Below are positions 9,281 to 17,552 of a DNA stretch of 64,000 nt, piece by piece. Numbering within the stretch: position 1 is the stretch's first letter; each line of letters begins with the position of its first letter. Made by a program: the position numbers and the translations under genes. A model generated the notes under the pieces. The model had not been told where the DNA came from. It did no database searches and saw only the letters and a program-made list of their open reading frames with translations. Location of the stretch: contig NZ_VHIZ01000051.1 of assembly GCF_006494375.1 (NCBI RefSeq), positions 25,444 to 89,443 on the forward strand, in the 5' to 3' direction. The DNA is from Pantoea anthophila (GTDB taxonomy: Bacteria; Pseudomonadota; Gammaproteobacteria; Enterobacterales; Enterobacteriaceae).

Positions 9281-9404
9281 AGATTAATCGTCCGGTATCA
9301 GCGATGCTGTTGCCCGGGCGCGTTAGTACGGTAACAGCATGCAAAAGGATGTGTGCGATCGTACATACAAGCTGCTGATCAGAAGAAAAAAATTCTCCCA
9401 TTAA

Positions 9405-9447
9405 CTATAGCAGACAAAATGTCCTTAGGACATTTTGTCTGCTATAG
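9405..9447. repeat. Perfect 43-nt palindrome upstream of AbiE operon
   Basis: Two perfectly complementary 21-bp arms around a single central base, reading TATAGCAGACAAAATGTCC in the left arm. It lies about 90 bp before the second palindrome, which has the same core (GTCCTTAGGAC here, GTCCTAAGGAC there). Candidate operator or cruciform; too short a loop for a normal terminator, and no T-run follows. Confidence 0.7.
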
Positions 9448-9521
9448 CTACATGTTGTCAAGTATAAAATAAAATTGCATATAATTCAGCATCTCACGTT
9501 CTTCACACAGGGCAGTTAAAC

Positions 9522-9572
9522 TTGACATATGACGTCACACAGCGTATAAGTCCTAAGGACTTATACGCTGTG
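9522..9572 (+). promoter_or_regulatory. AbiE operon promoter embedded in a palindrome
   Basis: TTGACA at 9522-9527, a 17-bp spacer and TATAAG at 9545-9550 form a strong sigma70 promoter. The -10 box lies inside a palindrome (9538-9572, 17-bp arms around a central A). Outer GTCACAC and GTGTGAC arms (9534-9540, 9575-9581) flank it. The ATG of the antitoxin-like gene follows at 9582, so the leader is only about 25 nt. AbiEi antitoxins are known to repress their own promoter by binding inverted repeats, which fits this arrangement. Confidence 0.65.
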
Positions 9573-9581
9573 CGGTGTGAC

Positions 9582-10475
9582 ATGAATAAAACAATTTCTC
9601 TTCGTGAAGCCGTACGGCTTACGATCCTTAATCAGCACCCCAAACCGGTTATCGCACTTCACGAATTTAACGAATATATATTTGGGTTATACCGCGATAA
9701 ACGCTTTGACGGGGCGCCGGTGGGAAAAATACAGAATGCGGAACCTGAAGGCCGTATCCTGACAGAAACGTTCAGTGACATGCTTCATCAGGGCATCCTG
9801 TCACCCGCGATCGACGGCTACGTCTGGCAGATAAGCAACCGGGACGCGTCTACCGCGCAGCAGCAGGTCTGTGATATTACGCCCTGGTGCCACCTTTCCT
9901 GCCTGTCGGCAATGGAATGGCACGGGCTGACTGACCGGATCCCTCATGTGCTTCATGTGACGCAGCCACCGCTTGCTGCCTCAAGGAAATTGCATCAGGA
10001 GTATCTCCGGTCACGGTTTCCCGACCTGAAAAACGCAGCGCCCATGCTCCCGCGGAAAATTGAGCTCGCCGGTAAAATTGACGGCAAGGAGCTTATCCTG
10101 CATACCACCTCGAAATACCGTCCGCGGCCTGAGCTTCACGGTTCTGGCGGCGTCAGGGTAACCAGCCTCGGCGAAACCTTTCTTGATATGCTCCGTGAGC
10201 CGGCCCTCTGCGGCGGCTATTCTCACGTTGAAGACGTGTTCCGGGAAAGAGCCGCTGAGTATCTGCCGGTTATCGTGAAAGCCGTCGACAGGGACGGAAC
10301 GGGTATCGATAAGGCGCGCGCCGGCTACATGCTAGAAGAAGTCTGCGGGCTCTCACACCGCACGATTGAAAAATGGAAGGAAACCGTACAGCGGGGCGGC
10401 AGCCGGAAGCTGATTTCTGCTAACCCTTACAAAAATGTGTTCTCCGAAGTATGGTGTATATCCATTAATAACTGA
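9582..10475 (+). CDS. AbiEi-like antitoxin (type IV abortive-infection TA)
   Basis: 297 residues from the ATG at 9582; the in-frame TTG at 9522 is the -35 box and is rejected as a start. It resembles the COG5340/AbiEi group: a helical N-terminus that may bind DNA (SLREAVRLTILNQ), a central WCHLSCLSAMEWHGLT segment of the type seen in AbiEi proteins, then VTSLGETFLDMLREP, usual in these antitoxins. The AbiEii-like toxin gene follows after 18 nt. In characterised AbiE systems the antitoxin does not bind the toxin but represses the operon and counteracts toxicity. Assignment rests on this pattern and on context. Confidence 0.7.
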   Translation: MNKTISLREAVRLTILNQHPKPVIALHEFNEYIFGLYRDKRFDGAPVGKIQNAEPEGRILTETFSDMLHQGILSPAIDGYVWQISNRDASTAQQQVCDITPWCHLSCLSAMEWHGLTDRIPHVLHVTQPPLAASRKLHQEYLRSRFPDLKNAAPMLPRKIELAGKIDGKELILHTTSKYRPRPELHGSGGVRVTSLGETFLDMLREPALCGGYSHVEDVFRERAAEYLPVIVKAVDRDGTGIDKARAGYMLEEVCGLSHRTIEKWKETVQRGGSRKLISANPYKNVFSEVWCISINN

Positions 10476-10493
10476 GCAGGGAGCCATGAATCT

Positions 10494-11381
10494 GTGGAAT
10501 ACGCTATTGAAGAATGGATCGCTGAGGCGCCAGCTGACCGGGTAGTCTTTCGTCAGGCCGTTCATATTGTTCTGCAGGCCATTGCAGAAAGCGAGTACCT
10601 GAAGCCGCGGATGATTATGAAGGGCGGGATCCTGCTGGGTTTGCGCTATCGCAGTACACGCTTCACCGAAGACATTGATTTTTCCACCAGCATGCGTCTG
10701 GCCGATATAGACAAAGAAACATTCAGGCAAGAGCTGAACGAGGCGCTGCAGGTAACGTCGGCAGAGCTTCCCTATCAGGTCACCTGTGCGGTGCAGGGCC
10801 TCAGCATCCAGCCCCGTGACGATGAGAATGCCACCTTTCCTTCCTTTAATCTCAAAATCGGCTATGCCAGAAACGGTAACGCCGGCGAAATGCGCCGCCT
10901 GCGCGCCGGTCAGTCTCCTCATACCGTGAAGATAGACTACAGCCTGAACGAGCAAAGCCTGGCAGTGGATCACGTCACGCTCGCCGATGATAACGACATC
11001 CAGGCTTACAGCTTCACCGATCTTGTCGCTGAGAAAATCCGCTCGGTAATGCAGCAGGTTGTCCGGGATCGCTCACGGCGGCAGGATATTTACGATCTTA
11101 ATCTGCTCCTGGCAGGGACCGAGCTGGACGATCGGGATCGCTTTCTCATCCTGACCAGCCTGCTGAGAAAGTCCGCAGGCCGGCTGGAGCCAGGGTTTGT
11201 GCATCCCGGGACGCTTGAGCGCGAAGACATCCGGGCGCGCTCCTTTCAGGAATATGACCTGCTGAAAAGCGAAGTGGCCGGCGACCTGCCAGAGTTCAGT
11301 GAGGCGTACGATGCAATAGTCGCCTTTTATCGCGCCCTGCCCTGGGATACGGTAACGGAGTGGCAGCATGCTGATCCCTGA
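10494..11381 (+). CDS. AbiEii-like nucleotidyltransferase toxin
   Basis: 295 residues from a GTG start with AGGGAG about ten bases upstream. The nucleotidyltransferase signature is clear: MKGGILLGLRY near residue 43, then RFTEDIDFST near residue 60 with the metal-binding Asp pair, and DLVAEKIRSV near residue 178 with the conserved Lys. AbiEii/AbiGii toxins transfer nucleotides and block growth on phage infection, protecting the population. The gene lies between the AbiEi-like gene and a PP2C phosphatase whose start overlaps its end by 14 nt, so all three should be translated as a unit. Confidence 0.8.
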   Translation: MEYAIEEWIAEAPADRVVFRQAVHIVLQAIAESEYLKPRMIMKGGILLGLRYRSTRFTEDIDFSTSMRLADIDKETFRQELNEALQVTSAELPYQVTCAVQGLSIQPRDDENATFPSFNLKIGYARNGNAGEMRRLRAGQSPHTVKIDYSLNEQSLAVDHVTLADDNDIQAYSFTDLVAEKIRSVMQQVVRDRSRRQDIYDLNLLLAGTELDDRDRFLILTSLLRKSAGRLEPGFVHPGTLEREDIRARSFQEYDLLKSEVAGDLPEFSEAYDAIVAFYRALPWDTVTEWQHADP

Positions 11382-12060
11382 ACATCACGTTAGCTGGCAG
11401 GGCGACCGCGCAGAGCAGCTTGACCGTTTTCAGGTAGTGGAAACCGGCAAATGCACGCTGCTGATGATGGCGGATGGCTTTTCAGACTGTGATGCCAGCC
11501 CACACTACGTTGACTGGCTGGTTGGGGAGCTGGAGAAGCTAAATGTATCCGGCCAGGGTGCCGGCGCGGTCTGCCTTGAAATCGGCGCGCTCCTGCGCGC
11601 GAAGAGTGATTTTCCGGGCAAGGCCAGCGTCGCGTTTGTGGTTTCAGACGATTGGGAATACCGCTACGCCACACTCGGTGACACGCGTATTTACTGGCCC
11701 AGTGGCAGGGAAAGAACGCGCGATGATTCTCTGGCAGAACGCTGCGTCATGCAAGGATTATGTCCGCCTGACAGTCTGCGACACCATCCTTTGCGCAATA
11801 CGCTTACAGCGTATGCAGGCGGCATAAAGAAAATGCCCGTATCAGTCACCTGGCATACCAGACCACATCAGCAGGCAGAGCGCCTGCTTGTCTGCACCGA
11901 TGGTTTCTGGAGCCGGGTCTGCGATGACGATATTTATGCCATCTCTTCCGGTAGCGCGTTCCTGGCCCTGATTAAGAAGATGCAGGTAACGGAGGAAAGC
12001 GGTAAAGCAGATAACCTTACGGCTGCCCTGCTATGTTATGCAGAACGCAGTGGCAGTTAA
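11368..12060 (+). CDS. PP2C-family protein phosphatase, third gene of AbiE operon
   Basis: 230 residues, overlapping the AbiEii-like gene by 14 nt, with GGAG before the ATG. PP2C motifs appear in order: MADGFSD (metal Asp-Gly, residues about 33-39), LGDTRIYW (about 107), DDSLAE (about 123), a RNTLTA segment, CTDGFW (about 175) and KADNLTAALL near the end. The metal-binding aspartates are all present, so it should be an active Mg/Mn-dependent Ser/Thr phosphatase. I know of no AbiE system with a phosphatase gene. It might control phosphorylation of the toxin, the antitoxin or a host or phage protein. No kinase gene is nearby. Confidence 0.75.
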   Translation: MLIPEHHVSWQGDRAEQLDRFQVVETGKCTLLMMADGFSDCDASPHYVDWLVGELEKLNVSGQGAGAVCLEIGALLRAKSDFPGKASVAFVVSDDWEYRYATLGDTRIYWPSGRERTRDDSLAERCVMQGLCPPDSLRHHPLRNTLTAYAGGIKKMPVSVTWHTRPHQQAERLLVCTDGFWSRVCDDDIYAISSGSAFLALIKKMQVTEESGKADNLTAALLCYAERSGS

Positions 12061-12273
12061 CCTTCTCCTGGATAAAACCGCGCGCGCGTTAACCACTGCA
12101 GAGAGAAGTCTCCCGAACAACAAAGTCACGGACGCCGTGATCCGTTCACACTCTCAAAATAAAGCCCGAGCTGGTCAGGTCGCCTGAGCGGTCACACTGC
12201 AGTCTGTCTGAACCAGACGCGAAAGCCTGCATTGACTCACTACAGTGGATATCTGACGGCGAAGAGAGACCAA

Positions 12274-12594
12274 TTATGAGCTGGACAGCCAAATACAGAT
12301 AGCTAATTCGAGTATAACGTTCTGTTCCCTGACGCGTGCCCTCAGTGTTGCAGAAAATGCTGAACAGAAAACTGATGACGCCGGCAGGGCATGCGTGTTA
12401 ACCCCGGGAGCCAGTAAGCTGAATTGTATAGCCCCGTTCGCAATAGCCATGCGCCGCAGAGCCACCGCGGTCGCAAAATCCACACCCGAGGCGAAGGCGA
12501 TCGCGGTGACGCATTCTGGTGAATTCTGCAGAGGTTTTCTCTCCACTTTGCATTTTGAACGCTCCCTTTCGGCAGGTCTCTGCTTCTCAGACAC
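12274..12594 (-). pseudogene. N-terminal remnant of a ResD-like recombinase
   Basis: On the minus strand the segment [16 protein letters not shown] followed by [10 protein letters not shown] matches FDYGSAVALRNLAAAYG and LLAPEVAVLL of the intact recombinase at 8030-8899. The catalytic domain is missing and the frame runs into unrelated sequence, so this is a decayed fragment. No other gene is supported in 12061-12273 or 12595-12850. The latter contains an AT-rich site at about 12735-12755 resembling the GTATATACA sites of the partition locus. Confidence 0.55.
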
Positions 12595-12850
12595 TTTCTG
12601 TCTTTACCTGTCACAGCCCAATTTTTCTGTTTCCTGCCCTCCAGTCTGCATGACTCCATGGAAACCTTTTTTGCGAAGTCAGAATCTGTGTATCGTTTAG
12701 TCACTCACAGGCCCTACCCTGCACTAGCGTTATGCATTTGTATATTCAAATGTATATACATAATCATTTAACATCTGCTGGCTGTGACTATCACCAGAGC
12801 AGAGATATAGCGCTCCTGAAAAGCCAGAGGTACATTGGCAGGGGCTGAAC

Positions 12851-12987
12851 ATGAATGGCCAGGAAATCAGCCGCAAGATGATCAAATATGAGCTCATGCT
12901 TTTGCTTAAAAACAGGTTAATCGAACAGAGGAAGCTGAACCGGCGCTCATTTTTGCTATCGAACAGCTGATGAAACCGCCAGCTTAA
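12851..12987 (+). pseudogene. Small basic plasmid ORF, probably frameshifted
   Basis: From the ATG at 12851 a 39-residue basic helical peptide is read (EISRKMIKYELMLLLKN) and ends at 12970. A frame change near 12930 would instead continue as EAEPALIFAIEQLMKPPA to a stop at 12987. That reads more like a natural C-terminus, so a one-base lesion is likely. Function unknown; it lies just downstream of the rep region. Confidence 0.3.
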
Positions 12988-13083
12988 TATGGTAAGAGGA
13001 CATCTGAGAACGAAAAGCCGGAAGAGGCAGAGAACGTCATATCAAACGTTATGATCTGACGGCAGTTTGTTTATCTCTTTTCC

Positions 13084-13413
13084 CTACCCTACACGGAAAT
13101 CAAATGCGTGCGTACAGCGCTTTGCAGACAGAACGCGATAGAGCTCATAGATAAGTTCCCGGTTAGGCCCTTCACCAGCCTCTGCCTTCTCCAGCGCCAG
13201 CGGTGAGGCGCTGATGAATACGACATGATGCGGGCAATCAAGCTGCAGCACAGCATCAATCATGCCCTGAATCTGGCTGCGCTTATAAGTTGTGTTCTCG
13301 TAGTTAAAGATAAACGGCGTTTTCCGGGAACCCTGTTCGATCAGGATGCGCGCGAAACCAATTCGTGTATGCGGGTCACCGCTGCCTGTTACGTAGATAT
13401 GAGCTATTTCCAT
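13084..13413 (-). CDS. RNase HI-like protein lacking catalytic residues
   Basis: About 109 residues from the ATG of MEIAHIYV. The order of elements resembles RNase HI: a first strand IYVTGSG (where RNase HI has YTDGS), then NTTYKRSQIQGMIDAVLQL (compare NTTNNRMELMAAIVALEAL), then VVFISASPLAL (compare the strand ending in SDS). The three acidic catalytic positions are Thr, Gln and Ala, so nuclease activity is not expected. It lies directly downstream of the replicon iterons and reads in the same direction as rep. A role in replication control is inference. The assignment is from pattern only. Confidence 0.5.
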   Translation of the reverse strand: MEIAHIYVTGSGDPHTRIGFARILIEQGSRKTPFIFNYENTTYKRSQIQGMIDAVLQLDCPHHVVFISASPLALEKAEAGEGPNRELIYELYRVLSAKRCTHAFDFRVG

Positions 13414-13487
13414 TCCGATTAAACACTCCATACAAGTTATGTTGATTCATACCCTGAGCTGGCGAGGATCATAAACATCGTCACTAA

Positions 13488-13796
13488 GCGGTCAGTTTCA
13501 TAAAGGCGGTCACTTTCATAAGGGATGCCACTTTCATCCTGTACGGCGGTTACTTTCATAAGCCAGATCTTAAGGGCGGTCACTTTCATAATTTTTCGCT
13601 CTCCAAAACACTATTTGGGCGTTTTTCATGGAACACACCGTGTCCCGTAGAGCCTGTCTTATGAAAGCACCCTACCTTACCGGCACTGATTTATGAAAGT
13701 ACCCTACTCTGCGAACAAGCCTTATGAAAGCACCCTACCCTATGCAGCAGTCGTTATGAAAGTGACCGCCCTAAACATTATTATAAAAGTAACCGC
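13488..13796. repeat. RepFIB-type iterons downstream of rep (two orientations, two classes)
   Basis: Four copies read GCGGTYASTTTCATAA on the plus strand at 13488, 13505, 13545 and 13575, with a degenerate copy near 13525. Five lie in the opposite orientation: TTATGAAAGCACCCTAC-type at 13659, 13691 and 13722, TTATGAAAGTGACCGCC at 13754, and TTATAAAAGTAACCGC at 13781, which reaches the rep stop codon. The block matches the downstream E-J repeats of RepFIB replicons, known to bind Rep and control copy number and incompatibility. Confidence 0.9.
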
Positions 13797-14689
13797 TATT
13801 TTTTGGCTGCTCGTCCAATTGCCTGAAGCTTTGGCGAACGACTGTTAATGACAAACATGATTTCCCTGCCTTTTTTGTACTCGGTAAAGTCGAGATAGCC
13901 GATTCTTACCAGGTCGGCCAGTGCACGTCGAATAATGGCGTTCTGGTCTTTGATCTGCGATTCAAGCGCGAGACGTTCACGAAAACGCTTCATCGAGATA
14001 TATAAGGGACCGGCCGGCATACTTTCCAGATACACATACAGGGACTGTGCAGCTTCTTTACGGGACAGCTCTGAAAGAGCTTTCAGACCGAGCAAAACTT
14101 TATGATCGTAGCGGTAAAGCTCCCACAAACTGCTATCGCCAACGATTTCAACCTGGTCTGTTTCATGATTAAGCACTGCTCGCTGGACCAAGTGAGTCAC
14201 CAACGATTTTTTGCTATTTTTCCCACGAAAAGATAGAGTTACACTTGAAAGATTAAAAAGCGAATCGTGCAATCGTGCGCGCGCCCTTCCATTAATATCA
14301 GTAGGCTTCAGGCCACACATCCGTGCAAACTCAGAGAACGGCAGTGTGATTTTTTCGCTGCTGTAGCCGTACTTTGAAAAGGCAGAAATCACTCCGATCC
14401 ATGTTTTAAAATCAGTGGACATGCTTAGCTTTGCCCCCTGAATTTTAATGTCGGTGTAACCTTCCTGTCTTGCCACTTCCAGACTTGATAGTTCTTCAGA
14501 AGCATCGATCAGGAAATCGCGTTTACCCTTTTCTTTGGGGGCGACAGGAGTGAAGACGCTTAGGCGAAGTAACGCGACAGGCTGAACCGATTTGTTGCTG
14601 TTTGGCGTCAGTTCATAACTTGTGTTTGTCTCTTTTTTAATGATGCAAAAAGGACTGTCTATCTCGCTGTTTTCCTGTTCTTTTTCCAT
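13796..14689 (-). CDS. repB: RepFIB-like replication initiator (Rep_3 family)
   Basis: 297 residues. Two winged-helix domains of the Rep_3 initiator family are recognisable. WH1 spans roughly residues 65-175 (KLSMSTDFKTWIGVISAFSK, FSEFARMCGL). WH2 spans roughly 185-290, with SRKEAAQSLYVYLESMPAG and RRALADLVRIGYLDF near the end. The gene lies between two arrays of the same iteron, exactly the organisation of RepFIB replicons. The initiator binds the upstream array to open the origin, and autoregulates. A perfect DnaA box (TTATCCACA, 14690-14698) abuts the start codon, overlapping the ribosome binding region and replacing a normal Shine-Dalgarno sequence. Confidence 0.9.
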   Translation of the reverse strand: MEKEQENSEIDSPFCIIKKETNTSYELTPNSNKSVQPVALLRLSVFTPVAPKEKGKRDFLIDASEELSSLEVARQEGYTDIKIQGAKLSMSTDFKTWIGVISAFSKYGYSSEKITLPFSEFARMCGLKPTDINGRARARLHDSLFNLSSVTLSFRGKNSKKSLVTHLVQRAVLNHETDQVEIVGDSSLWELYRYDHKVLLGLKALSELSRKEAAQSLYVYLESMPAGPLYISMKRFRERLALESQIKDQNAIIRRALADLVRIGYLDFTEYKKGREIMFVINSRSPKLQAIGRAAKK

Positions 14690-14723
14690 TTATCCACACC
14701 AAACGAGCAAATATTATCCAGAT

Positions 14724-14826
14724 TTATGAAAGTAACCGCCTTAGGGTTATGAAAGTAACCGCCTATTTTATGAAAGTAAACGCTTTTGTTATGAAAGTAA
14801 CCGCTATACTTATGAAAGTGACCGCC
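14724..14826. repeat. Five direct iterons upstream of rep
   Basis: TTATGAAAGTAACCGCC or close variants start at 14724, 14747, 14768, 14789 and 14810. Spacing is 21-23 bp, about two helical turns, so all copies face one side of the DNA. They equal the upstream B-D'' repeats of RepFIB and are the presumed initiator binding sites of the origin. Confidence 0.9.
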
Positions 14827-14944
14827 TAAAGTGCTCTTTTCTGTTTACCTATCATCAGGTTACGGAGGCGGTGATCTTTATTGATCTTTACTTGATCTCT
14901 ATATGATCTAAAAGAATTGATCTATCTACTGAATATGTGGATAA
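14827..14944. other. Replication origin: Dam-site array, AT-rich region and DnaA box
   Basis: Five GATC sites at 14873, 14883, 14894, 14905 and 14919, most 10-11 bp apart, within AT-rich repeats of the type TTGATCTTTA. A perfect DnaA box in reverse orientation (TGTGGATAA, 14936-14944) follows. Together with the adjacent iterons and the DnaA box at 14690-14698 this is the likely unwinding region. Its opening would be sensitive to Dam methylation and DnaA. Confidence 0.75.
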
Positions 14945-14986
14945 AAATTTTCTAACTCTCTTAATTTTAAGGATATTGGAGCTGAG

Positions 14987-15367
14987 ATGGCTTTTCAGAA
15001 CCCGGCACAAAACTTTGCAGAACAGCGGCTCAATCTAGGCGATCTGGTCACACTGTCTCCTCATTCCACGTTCCTTGTACGTAGCGACAGCAGTTATCCT
15101 GAAGCAGGAATAATGCAGGGCTCAGTTCTGGCCATCAATCGCGCCATCACCCCTCAACATCGACATATCATTGTCGCTGAGATTGAAGGTGAACTCGTGC
15201 TTCGCAGGCTTCTTATAAACCCCGTACCGGCTGCGTACACAGTTGTAATCCTGCACGGGTGTGCCGGCAGCGGACCTGCGGAAACGTCGGCGTTATGCAG
15301 CCGTGAGTCTTGCTCATATGCTGTCACAGTATGTTGTTCACTCAGTAACAGTATGGATGAACTATAA
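14987..15367 (+). CDS. UmuD-like peptidase S24 relative, probably inactive
   Basis: 126 residues, divergent from rep, beside the origin. The order SPAQNFAEQRLNLGDLV-like helix, FLVRSD, AGIMQGSVLAINRAI and HIIVAEIEGELVLRRLL follows UmuD from just after its cleavage site. UmuD needs a Ser in a GxSM motif and a Lys in FTVKKL; here the first reads SDSSYP and the second LVLRRLL, so catalysis is doubtful. The Cys-Gly cleavage site region is missing and the last 40 residues do not match. It may be a relic or a UmuD-fold regulator. Start chosen at the ATG after a weak GGAGCTGAG site. Confidence 0.6.
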   Translation: MAFQNPAQNFAEQRLNLGDLVTLSPHSTFLVRSDSSYPEAGIMQGSVLAINRAITPQHRHIIVAEIEGELVLRRLLINPVPAAYTVVILHGCAGSGPAETSALCSRESCSYAVTVCCSLSNSMDEL

Positions 15368-15448
15368 TTATCAATAATGCCCGGTTGAGAACGGGTATTT
15401 TTTACTGGTTTGTCAACTGACAGCAGCTCTCATGCCCGGGGAAATACG

Positions 15449-15688
15449 ATGGATGACGCAGATTTAGCACATGAAGTTCAGGAGGCGCTGATTGCTTCGG
15501 CCCTGTCAGCCCGCAAGCCCGGACTGACGAGTCCGGACGGCAGGTGTCTCTGGTGCAGAGATGAACCGGTCGTGGCCGGTACGGCCTTCTGCTCTGCCGG
15601 GTGCGGAGAAGACTACTTCAGAAATGAGCATCAGGTGAAACAGCGTTACGTCCCGTCTAAATACCCGGGAGATAACGCCGGGAATTAA
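15449..15688 (+). CDS. Small C4 zinc-finger protein
   Basis: 79 residues from the ATG following GGGGAAAT. Four cysteines as CLWC and, 15 residues later, CSAGC are spaced like a treble-clef zinc ribbon of the small phage/plasmid (DksA/TraR-like or HNH-related) type. The N-terminus is acidic and helical. A regulatory or nucleic-acid role is plausible, but the family cannot be fixed. Confidence 0.6.
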   Translation: MDDADLAHEVQEALIASALSARKPGLTSPDGRCLWCRDEPVVAGTAFCSAGCGEDYFRNEHQVKQRYVPSKYPGDNAGN

Positions 15689-16455
15689 TGATTCAGGGCC
15701 GCGCTATCCTGACGGCCTTTACATGACGTTATGTCCCCTTTCAGCTTGCCCGATATCCGGTCTGACGGAGTGGTTGCGTGCACAATCTGCGCCATGAGGA
15801 CTGACATCAGTACTCCGCCTCCTCCCCGGCCCCGTCGCTGATCAAGCGCAGGGGCTTCCGATTTTTCCTTAACAACCCTTCATTGTCCCTGACGGGGCAC
15901 AGACTGCAATGGCGGCAAAGCTGAAAGGCCGGGAGTATTTCCGCGCAGCCTGCCGGTGAATACTGTGGTGCTGCCGAGGTTATCCACAGAAATGGTGGAT
16001 AATTTATGTACAACTCTCTGTGGGCGGCATCACTGCTGGCGTCGCGCGTTTACCGGACGGAGAGTGAGATCCGCAAGCCGGGAGTCACCGCGAACAATAA
16101 ATCCCCTTCTCAACATACAGGCACGCAGGGCGTGTCAGGACGGTTATCCGGACCTCAATCCCTGTGGACCCTTCAGCATACGGAACCGGGCGCAGCCCCG
16201 CGTGTCCTGCCCGCCTCAGGGAAGAGACATTCTGCTTTCAGGTAAATCGTGAGTTTTTCATCAGTGTCCTTTTTCAGAAAATGCACGTGAGGGCGGCACT
16301 CTTTTTCTGAAGGGAACGGAATGAGGGCGGGTCAGACCGCTTATTCCCCGGAGGACGACCGCATTTCAGGATTACCGGATGTATTTTCAGAGCGCCGCTG
16401 TAGGCAGGGCCGGCACTGAGGAGTAAAATCACCCTTTTTAACCGGAGCGGACGCT
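15689..16455. other. Long intergenic region with a DnaA-box pair
   Basis: No gene I can support. At 15980-15988 lies a perfect DnaA box (TTATCCACA), facing a one-mismatch box at 15994-16002. Short open frames across 15956-16252 look non-coding in composition. The rest shows no repeat or known site. Confidence 0.4.
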
Positions 16456-16803
16456 ATGAAAAACGTGGTACTGAGCATGCTGGCTAAAATTTCACATATT
16501 GATGCCGGCATGAAACAGCTTACGGCGCGCGTTGAGGCACAGTCGCTGCTGATCAGCGCGCTGGTTCTGGCTGTGAGCCGGGAAGGCGGCGTGACGGAGA
16601 TGATCGAAAGCGCTAACAAGGCCATCAACACCGTGATTGACTCCGCCGAGTCTGACGATCTGCTTAAATCCGATGCCGCCATTCTGTTAAGCGAACTGCA
16701 GGCCCTGCTGAGCATTTCCGCGGCGGTCGATGGTGCGGATGAAGAAATCAACCATGACGCGCTTGATAAACTGACCGGCGTGACGTCTCTGGAGGAGCAA
16801 TAA
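16456..16803 (+). CDS. Small helical plasmid protein
   Basis: 115 residues with a good GGAGCGGAC-type site upstream of the ATG. It is mostly alpha-helical with heptad-like leucines (residues about 20-45 and 70-90), suggesting a coiled coil or helical bundle, and ends in an acidic tail. I do not recognise the family. No operon partner. Confidence 0.5.
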   Translation: MKNVVLSMLAKISHIDAGMKQLTARVEAQSLLISALVLAVSREGGVTEMIESANKAINTVIDSAESDDLLKSDAAILLSELQALLSISAAVDGADEEINHDALDKLTGVTSLEEQ

Positions 16804-17552
16804 CGTTCAGTGCGGCCGTCTCCGGACGTTAAGCCTGCCTGCTGAGCCGGTACAGAGGCGTCCTGTCTTTTTTCTGAAGAGCGCGGGCATATCCGCCTTT
16901 CTTTTACCGGCTCCGGCACACCTCTGCGTGACGGGCTGTGCTGGCCGGGAAGACTCAGGCTGTTCACATGAACGTCACTGCGCCGCGGTTAAACATAAGA
17001 AAACCCGCCATCTTGACGGGTGAACCAGTAAAAAAGTTCAAAACTCGTCGTGCCCGGGATCATCAGAAACAGGCACACTGTCATTCTGATACAAAAAAGC
17101 GGATACGCAAGCGAACCGGCAGGGCGCGGCATGAGGCACCATTAATGAACCGGCTGCGGACCTCATCAGACAGCGCTATTGCAGGTAAAAAAAACCCGCC
17201 GGCGGCGGGGAAATTCGTTACGGGGAATATCCCGATATCATTCTGACTTCAGAAAAATAATTAAGTTCATCAAAAGGTTAGTGACGCAAGCTGATAGTTC
17301 AGGGTGGCAACCAGCTGAAAGGGTCCCGGGCGCGGGAGTAACGCGCCGGCACCCGCGCTGTTCCAGCTCTGGCCACCAGGTATCCGCCTCAGAATGCATT
17401 ATTGTTTCTCCGGAAAGCCGGATGCCGTGCGACTGCATGCCGTGCGGTGCATAAATTTCCGGTTGAACATACCGTCGCAGAGGCTACCATTGATGCCGGA
17501 GTCCTCCGGCAGATACCGGCGTCGCCGGCACTGGCCATAACTGAAACCAGGA
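16804..17552. other. Long intergenic region without supported genes
   Basis: About 750 nt. I see short GC-rich hairpins (for example CCCGCC-GGC-GGCGGG near 17197) and short open frames of non-coding appearance. No recognisable gene, repeat family or regulatory site. Confidence 0.35.

Noticed and set aside
9522..9581. Upstream TTG start for the AbiEi-like gene
   Set aside because: The TTG is part of the -35 box TTGACA and the region is a palindrome, so it is promoter DNA.
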